Positions 34,237 through 42,850 of a DNA stretch of 64,000 nt are shown piece after piece. A model generated the notes under the pieces. That model did not search any database, was not told the origin of the DNA, and worked only from the letters and a program-made list of their open reading frames with translations. The DNA comes from an uncultured Prevotellaceae bacterium. Its GTDB lineage: Bacteria > Bacteroidota > Bacteroidia > Bacteroidales > Bacteroidaceae. The position numbers and the translations under genes are program-made. How positions within the stretch are numbered: position 1 is the stretch's first letter; every line of letters begins with the position of its first letter. Location of the stretch: assembly GCA_946415645.1 (NCBI GenBank), contig CAMKTJ010000004.1:1-64000 (forward strand), written 5' to 3'.

Positions 34237-34684
34237 ACAGACTTTTCTACTCCTGATAGCTGTATTTCTGCTGGTAGGTTGCGACAAGAATACGCTGATG
34301 CATTCCTACCAGCCCTTGAAAGATAACAGCTGGGACAGAGCAGATACCATACGGTTTACCCTGCCTGCTCTGGCTCAGGATGATAATTGCAGTATGCTGG
34401 TTGGTCTTAGACTTAACAACAGATATCCCTATGAACAACTGGTACTGCAGGTAGAACAGGTTCTTCAGCATCCCACTGCCCATAGATTAGACACCGTTTA
34501 TTATCAACTGACCAACGAGAGGGGCGATTTTACAGAAGAGGGGGTTGATTACTTCCAATATGAGACAGAAGGTTTGCCTTTAGATCTGAAGAAAGGGCAA
34601 ACCGGTGAGATAAAAATCCGTCATCTGATGCACAGAGAAGTGCTGCCAGGCATTACAGATGTAGGTATTCACATCATACGTTAA
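34229..34684 (+). CDS. gldH: Gliding motility-type lipoprotein GldH
   Basis: 151 aa from the ATG at 34229, which overlaps the ricT end by eight bases and gives a clean lipoprotein signal (LLIAVFLLVGC, Cys at about 16). The body (YQPLKDNSWDRADTIRFTLP..., YYQLTNERGDF) matches GldH, a family kept in non-motile Bacteroidales and linked to the type IX/gliding apparatus in flavobacteria. An upstream start at 34178 would destroy the signal. It ends tail-to-tail with rodA (4-base overlap). Confidence 0.88.
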   Translation: MHKQTFLLLIAVFLLVGCDKNTLMHSYQPLKDNSWDRADTIRFTLPALAQDDNCSMLVGLRLNNRYPYEQLVLQVEQVLQHPTAHRLDTVYYQLTNERGDFTEEGVDYFQYETEGLPLDLKKGQTGEIKIRHLMHREVLPGITDVGIHIIR

Positions 34685-36165
34685 CGCTTCATTCTGTTAC
34701 GTCCTGCATCTATCCTCAGGAACACAAAAAGCAGGATGGTAAAGCCCCAAAGCGAGGAACCTCCGTAACTGAAGAAAGGCAGAGGGATGCCAATCACAGG
34801 GGTTAGTCCCAACACCATGCCCACATTGATGAAGACATGGAACAGAAAGACACTCATCACACAATATCCATATACACGCCCAAAAGTATAGGGCTGCCTT
34901 TCCGCCAAATGTATTAGCCTAAGTATCAAAATAAGGAAAAGCAGCAATACCACAGCACAACCTACAAAGCCTTCCTCTTCACCAACCGTACAGAAGATAA
35001 AGTCGGTATCCTGCTCAGGCACATACTTCAACTTTGTCTGTGTACCATTCAAGAATCCCTTTCCCTGCAATCCGCCAGAGCCGATAGCAATCTTGGCCTG
35101 TATGACATTGTAACCGGCGCCACGAGGATCATCCTCCAAACCCAACAAGACACGAATACGTGTCTGCTGGTGCGCCTGCATCACATTATTCAGCACAAAG
35201 TTAGCCGAATAGAAGAAAGCCAAACTGCCCAGGGCAAACATTGCTATGTAAAAATATCTGGCCAGATTATCCCTGAGGGCACGGTATATCAGATATATGA
35301 TGGTAACGGCACACACGCCCTGCAATACCCACATAACGTTACACCTAATAATATAACGGGTAAACAGTAATGCCAGAGTCATTACCAACGAGCCCCATCC
35401 TAAGATGCGCCATGCAATCTGCCTGTTCTTTGTATAAACCCATAGCATCCCTACCGTAAAGATTTGTACAAGTATAAGCACTAATGTCTGTCCCAGAGCC
35501 ATGTGCGAACTTTCCAACAACTCAGCTTCGGAGAATCGCACACCCACCACAAAATAGACAACTGCCGCAACAGCTGAGAAGAGTATGCTGCCTGGCATGC
35601 CCTCGCGATAGAGCATCAGGAAGAATGCACTGTACACAAGGGCACTTCCCGTCTCACGTTGCAGCACAATCAGCACCATAGGAGTGAGGACAAGGGCAAC
35701 GCTTATGACAAAGTCCTTCCATCGCCTGACATCAAACTCGTAGGTACTCATCACTTTGGCCACACAGAGTGCCGTTCCGAACTTGGCAAACTCTGCCGGT
35801 TGGATACTGAAACTACCTATCTTAATCCAGGACATAGAGCCCTTGATGTCATGAGCCAAGAAGGGGGTTATAGCCAATAGTACCAGGAATCCTAAATATA
35901 TAATGTATGAGAGGGATTCTATCAGACGGTCATCCGTCATCAGAATCAGGGTACCCAACAGCAACGAAGTACCAATCCATATAATCTGCATACCACTTCG
36001 GGTAGCAAAGTCCACAATGCTTCCCCCTTGGTCAAGATCATAACTGGCACCGCAGACACTCATCCATCCCATAGCCAACAGCATCAGATAGATGAGTATG
36101 GTGAACCAGTCAATAGAGCTCAACAGGTTAGGACCTTGGTTTGTTTTATTCAGATTCCGTCGCAT
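34681..36165 (-). CDS. rodA: Peptidoglycan glycosyltransferase RodA
   Basis: SEDS-family polymerase for cell-wall elongation, 494 aa from MRRNLNKTNQGPNLLSS, with about ten membrane helices. Signatures include IQPAEFAKFG near the middle and the C-terminal GLTPVIGIPLPFFSYGGSSLWGF. It overlaps the mrdA end by 20 bases and works as a pair with that transpeptidase. The family Asp in the periplasmic loop after the IAIGSGGLQGKGFLNGTQTKLKYVPEQDTDFIF segment is present. Confidence 0.95.
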   Translation of the reverse strand: MRRNLNKTNQGPNLLSSIDWFTILIYLMLLAMGWMSVCGASYDLDQGGSIVDFATRSGMQIIWIGTSLLLGTLILMTDDRLIESLSYIIYLGFLVLLAITPFLAHDIKGSMSWIKIGSFSIQPAEFAKFGTALCVAKVMSTYEFDVRRWKDFVISVALVLTPMVLIVLQRETGSALVYSAFFLMLYREGMPGSILFSAVAAVVYFVVGVRFSEAELLESSHMALGQTLVLILVQIFTVGMLWVYTKNRQIAWRILGWGSLVMTLALLFTRYIIRCNVMWVLQGVCAVTIIYLIYRALRDNLARYFYIAMFALGSLAFFYSANFVLNNVMQAHQQTRIRVLLGLEDDPRGAGYNVIQAKIAIGSGGLQGKGFLNGTQTKLKYVPEQDTDFIFCTVGEEEGFVGCAVVLLLFLILILRLIHLAERQPYTFGRVYGYCVMSVFLFHVFINVGMVLGLTPVIGIPLPFFSYGGSSLWGFTILLFVFLRIDAGRNRMKR

Positions 36166-38014
36166 TGTATATTGTTGGAGTAAAGAGATACTTATGTTCA
36201 AAGACATTGGCCTGCTGTTGGCTGCTCTCTGAGAGCTTACCATTGATGTACTGCTCCATCATCAAAGCACCTATAGGAACACCATAGGTGGCACCCCATG
36301 TACCGTTCTCGACATAGACGCAGATGGCAATCTTAGGATTATTGCGTGGAGCAAAGCCCATAAAAACACTATGGTCCTGACCATGCGGGTTCTGTGCCGT
36401 TCCCGTCTTACCACACACCTCATACATACTGGTATTGGCTGTTCGACAGGTTCCGCCTAAAACAGCATGACGCATACCTTCTACCACATACTCGTAGTTC
36501 TTACGCTCGACCATAGTATAGTGCTTTTTCGTGTACATGGTATCCAATGGCTGTCCCTGAACCTCCTTTACTACATGTGGTATGATGTAATAGCCTCTGT
36601 TGGCTATGGTAGCGCCTAAGTTGGCAATCTGCAAGGGAGTCAGGTTCACCTCGCCCTGACCAATGGAGATACTGATAACAGTCAACCCGCTCCAGTCGCC
36701 ACGGTAGGCCTTATCGTAATACGGAGCGTTGGGAATCATTCCACGTTTCTCGCCAGGCAGGTCAATACCCAGTTTGTATCCGAAACCCATAGATACCATA
36801 TAATCTTTCCATCTGGTCATAGCATCCTGAACAGTAGGATATTTCTTGCGGTTGCCGAACATATAGTATAGTCCCCAGCAGAAATATCCGTTGCAAGACG
36901 TGGCGATGGCAGGAATCAAGGGCAGAGGCGAACTATGACCATGACAGCCTACCGTAAGACCTCTGTTATGGAATCCGTGGCTACATGGATAAGCTGTTCC
37001 CGGAGTGATGACGCCCTCCTGCAGGAAGGTCAGCGCCTGACTGGTCTTGAAGGTAGAACCCGGAGGATACTGTCCCATGATGGCTCTGTTGAGCAAAGGC
37101 TTATGTGTATCCTGACTCAGCAGGATATGATTCTTACCTCGCTGACGACCTACCATCATCTTGGGGTCATAGGTAGGACTGGATACCATACAGAGTACCT
37201 CACCTGTAGAAGGCTCTATAGCGACAATGCTGCCAAGTTTACCTTTCATCAACCTCTCTCCGAGAGCCTGCAACTTGACATCGATACTTAGCCTGAGGTT
37301 ACGACCGGGAACAGGAGCCACATCGAACTTGCCGTTCTGGTAGTGACCCTTCAGACGGCCACGTGCATCCCTGAGCAGAATCTCCTTACCCTTCACACCA
37401 CGCAGCTCTTTCTCGTAGCTACGCTCCACACCCAACTTGCCTATATAGTCACCACTCTGGTAATACTCATCTTCTGACAAATCATCAGGATTAACCTCCC
37501 CCACATCTCCCAGGATATGGGCGGCATAGGGGTGTCGGTATTGGCGGATGCTACGTTTCTGAATATAGAAACCAGGAAAACGGAAGAGCTTCTCCTGGAA
37601 ACGGCTGAACTCCTCGGTAGAAAGCTGACTCATAAAAAGCTGCTGGGTGAATTTGCTATATCCCGGATTGCGACGGCTGTCCTTAATTTCCTCCATTCGG
37701 TGCTCATACCACTCACGGGTAATGTGCAGACTCTGGCAGAGATCCAGCGTATCAACGCCTATCTGCTCATTCATAATCACCATCACATCATAGGCAGGTT
37801 GGTTGTACACCAACAACTCACCGTTACGGTCGGTGATGATACCACGGGCAGGGTATTGAATGCGTTGTAGAAAAGCGTTGCTGTCAGCATTACGCTTGAA
37901 GTCGTCGCTCAGCAACTGCAGCATAAACAGCCTGACCAGATAAATCAGTATGATGAGGATTGCCACACCACCCAATATGTATTTCCGTTTCTCTAAATCG
38001 TAATTGACAGCCAT
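36146..38014 (-). CDS. mrdA: Penicillin-binding protein 2
   Basis: Elongation-specific transpeptidase, 622 aa from MAVNYDLEKRKYILGG; an alternative ATG at 38056 would add 14 residues and overlap mreD. One N-terminal membrane anchor, a dimerisation domain, then the transpeptidase with PPGSTFKTSQ (SxxK, active serine), SCNGYF (SxN) and KTGTAQNP (KTG). It partners RodA and the Mre proteins. Confidence 0.95.
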   Translation of the reverse strand: MAVNYDLEKRKYILGGVAILIILIYLVRLFMLQLLSDDFKRNADSNAFLQRIQYPARGIITDRNGELLVYNQPAYDVMVIMNEQIGVDTLDLCQSLHITREWYEHRMEEIKDSRRNPGYSKFTQQLFMSQLSTEEFSRFQEKLFRFPGFYIQKRSIRQYRHPYAAHILGDVGEVNPDDLSEDEYYQSGDYIGKLGVERSYEKELRGVKGKEILLRDARGRLKGHYQNGKFDVAPVPGRNLRLSIDVKLQALGERLMKGKLGSIVAIEPSTGEVLCMVSSPTYDPKMMVGRQRGKNHILLSQDTHKPLLNRAIMGQYPPGSTFKTSQALTFLQEGVITPGTAYPCSHGFHNRGLTVGCHGHSSPLPLIPAIATSCNGYFCWGLYYMFGNRKKYPTVQDAMTRWKDYMVSMGFGYKLGIDLPGEKRGMIPNAPYYDKAYRGDWSGLTVISISIGQGEVNLTPLQIANLGATIANRGYYIIPHVVKEVQGQPLDTMYTKKHYTMVERKNYEYVVEGMRHAVLGGTCRTANTSMYEVCGKTGTAQNPHGQDHSVFMGFAPRNNPKIAICVYVENGTWGATYGVPIGALMMEQYINGKLSESSQQQANVFEHKYLFTPTIYNATESE

Positions 38015-38030
38015 ACGGATGGGAGGTGTT

Positions 38031-38534
38031 TTATTTTGTTCTTCGGAAAGTCTCAAGGAGCAGAGCTATCAGTACACTACTGACCCAGCTTGTCAGCATC
38101 AGTACGATAACATCAGTAATGTGATATAACGAGAAACATTCCATCCCATAGTAAACCACATGGTGGGCCAGGAATATAATCATCGTGTACCTTATGTAGT
38201 TGGCAGTTCCCATTGTCTGCATGGTAGGCTTGATATCCTCGGCCGCATCTCTGGGAGCCATCAGCCTCAGCAAGGGCGGCTGTATCAGGGCAGCAAAAGT
38301 CATGGCACCACTGGCTACACCGGGTGTATTGCTGAATATATCCACTATCATACCTGTACAGAAGCCCCACAGCAGGACGCCTGCCTTCAAGCTACCCAAA
38401 GGCATATACAGTATCATGCAGGCAATGATAATCGGAGTGCCATAACCCGAGATCTGCAGATGATTAAGCATCAGCACCTGGAATGCTATCAACAGCAGCA
38501 TTACCGACAGCCGTTTTAACAGAGTTATTATCAT
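38031..38534 (-). CDS. mreD: Rod shape-determining protein MreD
   Basis: 167-aa membrane protein with five hydrophobic segments, characteristic of MreD by size and position. It links the cytoplasmic MreB filaments with periplasmic MreC and PBP2. Its start overlaps the mreC end by four bases (ATGATAA), so the two are translationally coupled. Sequence conservation in this family is low and the call rests on gene order plus topology. Confidence 0.87.
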   Translation of the reverse strand: MIITLLKRLSVMLLLIAFQVLMLNHLQISGYGTPIIIACMILYMPLGSLKAGVLLWGFCTGMIVDIFSNTPGVASGAMTFAALIQPPLLRLMAPRDAAEDIKPTMQTMGTANYIRYTMIIFLAHHVVYYGMECFSLYHITDVIVLMLTSWVSSVLIALLLETFRRTK

Positions 38535-39364
38535 TGAATTCTGAGCGAGTCTAATTCTTCCTTCATGTGATACTTCAGCACACAGACATTCTGTACATGG
38601 GCTATATCCGTACTCATCTGAATCTCCAGCGAGTATGCCAATCCGTCTTCACTGTTATGAATCTGCGCTACCCTACCCAGGAATATACCTGGGGGGAACA
38701 TACTACTAAAACCGTTTGTCTCAACAATATCACCTATACGGGGCTTGGCGTGACGGGGCACATCATCCATTGACACCTGCAAGGGATTGCCACCGTTCCA
38801 CTTCATATAGCCAAAGTATTCTGTTCCTCTCAGTCGACAGCTGATACTGCTTCGACTATTCAGGACTGATAGTACAAGAGCATAGTGCGGTGTTACCTTG
38901 CTGACAATTCCAACAACACCCGTTCCACTGATAACACCCATCTCGGGCTCAACGCCATCGTTACTGCCTACATTGATGGTTATCAGGTTATCACGCTGTC
39001 GGACACTGTTAGAGATAACCTGAGCAGGAATCATCTCTATATCCTTCAGCAAATCCATCTGATATTGCTGTGTGACGGATGTATCCTTTTTCAGTTCCGC
39101 CAACTCATGGCGCAGGACGTTCAAGTTGTTCTGTAATAGGATGTTCTGGCGTACAAGGTAAGCATTCTCCTTGCCCAGATTCATATATTGGAGACCTTTT
39201 GCTTCCCATTCCAACACCTTCCCGGCAACAGCATTGGCCTGTGTAAACCAAACGCTGCCCTGATAATGGTTGAACTTGAAAAGCATGAATCCACTGAGAA
39301 CTTCCAAAAGCAGGAAGATAACCCAGTGGACGTTTTGTGATATTCTGTCGAGTAGTTCTCTCAA
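38531..39364 (-). CDS. mreC: Rod shape-determining protein MreC
   Basis: 277 aa: an N-terminal membrane helix (WVIFLLLEVLSGFMLF), a coiled coil (about residues 60-100), then the beta-barrel domain with VISNSVRQRDNLITINVGSNDGVEPEMGVISGTGVVGIVSKV, the family hallmark. It binds PBP2 and organises elongation. It begins one base downstream of the mreB stop. Confidence 0.94.
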   Translation of the reverse strand: MRELLDRISQNVHWVIFLLLEVLSGFMLFKFNHYQGSVWFTQANAVAGKVLEWEAKGLQYMNLGKENAYLVRQNILLQNNLNVLRHELAELKKDTSVTQQYQMDLLKDIEMIPAQVISNSVRQRDNLITINVGSNDGVEPEMGVISGTGVVGIVSKVTPHYALVLSVLNSRSSISCRLRGTEYFGYMKWNGGNPLQVSMDDVPRHAKPRIGDIVETNGFSSMFPPGIFLGRVAQIHNSEDGLAYSLEIQMSTDIAHVQNVCVLKYHMKEELDSLRIQ

Positions 39365-39365
39365 A

Positions 39366-40385
39366 TTACATCAAGAAGGGGAATTCACGAATATTCTTCA
39401 ATGCAATACCCGTACCCTTAGCCACGCAGTGCAAAGGATCCTCTGCCACGTGGAAAGGAATGCTAATCTTCTCTGTCAGACGCTTTGCCAGACCACGCAA
39501 CAGGGCACCGCCACCAGCCAGATAGATACCGTTCTTTACGATATCGGCATACAGTTCTGGGGGAGTCTCCTCCAGGGCGCTCAAGATAGCAGCCTCAATC
39601 TTGGCGATGGTCTTCTCCAGACAGTGGGCAATCTCCTGATAGCATACAGGAACCTCCATAGGCAATGCTGTGATACGGTTAGGACCATGAACTACGTAAT
39701 CCTCGGGAGCATCATCACCCAGGTCGGCAAGGGCTGCACCAACATGTATCTTGATACGCTCTGCCATACGCTCACTGACCTTAACGTTATGCTGACGGCC
39801 CATGTACTCCTGAATGTCAGCTGTCAACACATCGCCTGCAATACGCAAACTCTTGTCGGCAACAATACCACCCAAGCTGATTACGGCAATCTCTGTGCTA
39901 CCTCCACCTATGTCGACAATCATATTGCCCTCAGGTGCCAACACGTCCAGGCCAATACCTATGGCAGCTGCCATAGGCTCGTAAATCAGGTAAACCTCAC
40001 GACCACCGGCATGCTCCGCGCTGTCTCTAACGGCACGCAGCTCAACCTCGGTACTACCGCTGGGAACACCGATTACCATTCTCATGCTAGGAGAGAACAA
40101 ACGATTACCAGAGTGAACCATCTTAATCAAGCCGCGCATCATCTGCTCACAGGCATTGAAGTTGGCAATCACACCATCACGCAGAGGGCGGATGGTCTGG
40201 ATTTCGGGGTTCGTCTTCTCGTACATCATTTTTGCCTTATCGCCTACGGCAATCATACGCTCGCTGCGGCGATCCAGGGCAACAACGCTGGGCTCGTCAA
40301 CCACAATCCTGCCATCACTGATAATGATGGTGTTTGCGGTACCCAAGTCCATCGCAAGTTCCTTGCTAAGCGAAAACCACTTCAT
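39366..40385 (-). CDS. mreB: Actin-like MreB
   Basis: Bacterial actin that directs lateral wall synthesis. 339 aa, full length. ATP-binding motifs: AMDLGTANTIIIS (phosphate 1), VDIGGGSTEIAVISLGG (phosphate 2) and YLAGGGALLRGL (adenosine). GGTTAGC-type heptamers (40408-40435) lie 22 bases upstream of its start, between it and the PurH-domain gene. Confidence 0.97.
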   Translation of the reverse strand: MKWFSLSKELAMDLGTANTIIISDGRIVVDEPSVVALDRRSERMIAVGDKAKMMYEKTNPEIQTIRPLRDGVIANFNACEQMMRGLIKMVHSGNRLFSPSMRMVIGVPSGSTEVELRAVRDSAEHAGGREVYLIYEPMAAAIGIGLDVLAPEGNMIVDIGGGSTEIAVISLGGIVADKSLRIAGDVLTADIQEYMGRQHNVKVSERMAERIKIHVGAALADLGDDAPEDYVVHGPNRITALPMEVPVCYQEIAHCLEKTIAKIEAAILSALEETPPELYADIVKNGIYLAGGGALLRGLAKRLTEKISIPFHVAEDPLHCVAKGTGIALKNIREFPFLM

Positions 40386-40407
40386 AAATCTTTTCTTCGG
40401 TTATATT

Positions 40408-40435
40408 GGTTAGCGGTTAGGGGTTAGCGGTTAGC
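40408..40435 (+). repeat. Four GGTTAGC/GGTTAGG heptamers upstream of mreB
   Basis: Identical 28 bp to 22535-22562. It lies in the 110-bp spacer between purH(N) and mreB, whose remainder is AT-rich with AGAGTTTAGAGTT-like words on the coding strand. Confidence 0.85.
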
Positions 40436-40495
40436 GAGACTATCAACTTTTCACTATCCACTGACTCTAAACTTTCAACTCTAAACTCTACACTT

Positions 40496-41089
40496 TTACT
40501 TCTCAAACCAGGCGTGGATAGCAGTGTCATAGTGACTGCTTACGCCGAAGGCACGTGTAGCAAACCAGCGACGATCCTCAATCTCGCTCTGGGCGCCATT
40601 CTTCTGCAGCAAATCCAACAGAGGCTTGTACTCTGCCTTAGAGGGAACGATGATAACATCACGGAAGTTCTTTGCTGCAGCACGGATCAGGCTGATACCG
40701 CCTATGTCAATCTTCTCAATGATGTCTGCTGCGCTGGCACCGCTGGCCACAGTATCCTCGAAGGGGTACAGGTCTACAATCACCAAGTCGATAGCAGGGA
40801 TTTCATACTGCTTCATCTGCTGCTGGTCGCTCTCCAACTCACGACGTCCCAGAATACCACCGAATACTTTGGGGTGAAGAGTCTTGACTCTGCCGCCCAG
40901 GATGCTGGGGTATGTAGTTACATCCTCAACCTTCTGGCAAGGAATGCCCAGGCTCTCAATAAAAGTCTGAGTACCACCTGTGCTCAACAGTTCAACACCT
41001 TGCGCATTCAGAGTGCGCAGAATCTCCTCTAATCCGTCCTTGTGGAATACAGATACCAGAGCTCGCTGGATTTTTCTTGTTTCTGCCAT
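40496..41089 (-). CDS. purH: Stand-alone IMP cyclohydrolase domain (PurH N-terminal half)
   Basis: 197 aa covering only the MGS-like IMP cyclohydrolase domain: ALVSVFHKDGLEEILRTLNAQGVELLSTGGTQ, VTTYPSILGGRVKTLHPKVFGGIL, DLVIVDLYPFEDTV and IDIGGISLIRAAAKNF are all present. Bifunctional PurH is about 510 aa; the AICAR transformylase half is absent, and the downstream DNA is AT-rich repeat with no matching frame. The protein ends exactly where the domain ends (AWFEK), so it looks like a genuine split gene, with the transformylase elsewhere. It heads the mre-rod operon. Confidence 0.9.
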   Translation of the reverse strand: MAETRKIQRALVSVFHKDGLEEILRTLNAQGVELLSTGGTQTFIESLGIPCQKVEDVTTYPSILGGRVKTLHPKVFGGILGRRELESDQQQMKQYEIPAIDLVIVDLYPFEDTVASGASAADIIEKIDIGGISLIRAAAKNFRDVIIVPSKAEYKPLLDLLQKNGAQSEIEDRRWFATRAFGVSSHYDTAIHAWFEK

Positions 41090-41132
41090 ATATTATGTTT
41101 GTTTGTGCGTACGTGTTATGCTAATGGAGGTG

Positions 41133-41140
41133 CAAAAGTA
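41133..41140 (-). promoter_or_regulatory. -7 element for purH(N)-mreBCD-mrdA-rodA
   Basis: TACTTTTG on the minus strand, 43 bases before the start. No TTTG is seen at the usual upstream distance. Confidence 0.45.
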
Positions 41141-41203
41141 CACATTTTCTATCAATGAGCCACATTTTTTCCTCCAATTTTTAATAAAAAACAGAAAAAT
41201 GTG

Positions 41204-41211
41204 TAACTTTG
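41204..41211 (+). promoter_or_regulatory. -7 element for the GH43-sigma-FecR unit
   Basis: TAACTTTG. Transcription should start about seven bases downstream (near 41218), so the ATG at 41221 would have almost no leader; the ATG at 41245 is favoured. Confidence 0.5.
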
Positions 41212-41244
41212 CCACTTGTAATGAAAAAAACCATAGAGATAACT

Positions 41245-42225
41245 ATGAACTGGTTTGGCCGTTTGCTCCTTATTGTCCCCATGTTTCTATTTTCCCTACT
41301 GACATGTGCTCAGCAGGCTAAGAATCCTGTATGGGTGCGTAATTGGCCCGATCCTACTATCTGGCAGGCAGATGACGGACGATATTACTGTATCGCCACA
41401 AGTCCCCGTCGCAGCCTTGTCAGCGATGATCTCTTCAATTGGCGTATGTCGGACATCTCCCCTATCGATTCCAGTTCATGGAGAACCATCTCTAGTATAT
41501 CGCATAATTTCTGGGCTCCGGACGTTGCCACCGTGAATGGTAAGCGTTTGATGTACATCACCCTTTATAATAGTGCCGAGGACAGTAACATAGCCGTCCT
41601 ACAGGAGTCTTCGCCCTGCCAGTTCCAGTTTAAAGGAATCATAACAAGGGGGCGTGAAACGGGTATTGAGGACACCATTGACCCTGAGGTAGTTACCGAT
41701 TCCCAGACAGGTCAGGTATGGTTGTTCTTCGGTTCCGTAGGTGGTATCCATCGCGTAGAGCTGACAGCCGACGGACTTTCCATAAAAGAAGGTGCAAAAT
41801 ACGAACATGTAGCCGGCCTGACCGTTCACCAGTGCCCCAGCCGCTCACAAGTCTTCGAAGGTTCCTACCTTCATTGGCACAAAGGGTACTGGTATCTGTT
41901 TGTAAGCTCAGGTTTCTATGGCAATCACACCTACCAATTGCAGGTAGGACGCAGCAAAGAGCTGACAGGCCAGTTCCTTAATCGCGAAGGCAAGCCTATG
42001 ATTGAGGGATTTGCCACACCAGTGTTACACAGCGATGAGGGTGACAATTTCTTCGGGCCAGGCCATTGTGGCGAGATTTTCACTGCTGCAGACGGTAACG
42101 AATACATCTTTTATCATTGTCATGTACGCGACAGCCATCGCCCAGGAGGACGTCCCCTGTTCATGTCACGCATCCAGTGGGACAAAGACGAGTGGCCATA
42201 TATAGAAGGAGGTAAACCTATTTAA
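41245..42225 (+). CDS. GH43-like secreted glycosidase
   Basis: 326 aa from MNWFGRLLLIVPMFLFSLLTCAQ (signal peptide). The propeller begins VRNWPDPTIWQADDGRYYCIATS, with the catalytic base Asp in WPDPT; DTIDPEVVTD and FEGSYLHWHKGYWYLFVSSG carry the other two acidic positions. HCGEIFTAADGNEYIFYH is the last blade. It resembles arabinan- or xylan-acting GH43 members with no accessory domain. Only two bases separate it from the sigma factor gene, so the enzyme and its regulator are probably co-transcribed. Confidence 0.87.
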   Translation: MNWFGRLLLIVPMFLFSLLTCAQQAKNPVWVRNWPDPTIWQADDGRYYCIATSPRRSLVSDDLFNWRMSDISPIDSSSWRTISSISHNFWAPDVATVNGKRLMYITLYNSAEDSNIAVLQESSPCQFQFKGIITRGRETGIEDTIDPEVVTDSQTGQVWLFFGSVGGIHRVELTADGLSIKEGAKYEHVAGLTVHQCPSRSQVFEGSYLHWHKGYWYLFVSSGFYGNHTYQLQVGRSKELTGQFLNREGKPMIEGFATPVLHSDEGDNFFGPGHCGEIFTAADGNEYIFYHCHVRDSHRPGGRPLFMSRIQWDKDEWPYIEGGKPI

Positions 42226-42227
42226 TA

Positions 42228-42821
42228 ATGGCTGTTGACGAGAAAAACATAATCCGCGGCCTAATGGAAGGCTCAGAGAATGCATACCGGTATGTATTCA
42301 AGACATACTATGGACCTATGTGCATTCTGGCCGAGAGCATCCTTCTTGACGAGTTCCTGGCTCAGGCTGCCGTATCTGACGTCATCAGTCACCTTTATGA
42401 GGTACGAAGCGAGGTGGAGATTCACTCCAACCTACGCAGCTACCTTATGATGAGTACGCGCAACCACTGCCTGAATCTGCTCAACTCCAAGACAGTACGT
42501 ACCGTTCAGACATTCAGTACGCTCAGTGATAACGACACCACGGATATCTTCTCCGGTGTCGATAATGTTACACCACAGGGTAAGCTTCTCGACAGCGAGC
42601 TGGAAGGCCTCATGCACGACTGTATAGAGCAGCTCCCTGAGCCAATAAAGAGTACCTTTATCAAGAGCCGCTTTCAGGATATGACCTACCGTCAGATAGG
42701 TGCAGAAGATGGCGTTTCTGCTAACACCATTAAGGTGCGAATCCAACAGGCATTGAAGCTAATTGAGAAGCGTTTCTCTAAATATTTGGCCATTTTAACA
42801 TTTTTTATGGTATTAGTTTAA
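42228..42821 (+). CDS. ECF RNA polymerase sigma factor (FecI-like)
   Basis: 197 aa. Region 2 is diverged (AYRYVFKTYYGPMCILAESILLDEFLAQAAVSDVISHLYE); region 4 is clear (LPEPIKSTFIKSRFQDMTYRQIGAEDGVSANTIKVRIQQALKLIEKRF). The C-terminus has a hydrophobic stretch (YLAILTFFMVLV), seen in Bacteroidales ECF factors that pair with FecR. It lies directly between a GH43 gene and a FecR-type anti-sigma gene. No SusC/SusD pair is nearby. Confidence 0.9.
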   Translation: MAVDEKNIIRGLMEGSENAYRYVFKTYYGPMCILAESILLDEFLAQAAVSDVISHLYEVRSEVEIHSNLRSYLMMSTRNHCLNLLNSKTVRTVQTFSTLSDNDTTDIFSGVDNVTPQGKLLDSELEGLMHDCIEQLPEPIKSTFIKSRFQDMTYRQIGAEDGVSANTIKVRIQQALKLIEKRFSKYLAILTFFMVLV

Positions 42822-42850
42822 CACAGGAGGGCAAAAATTTTGTCATAGAT

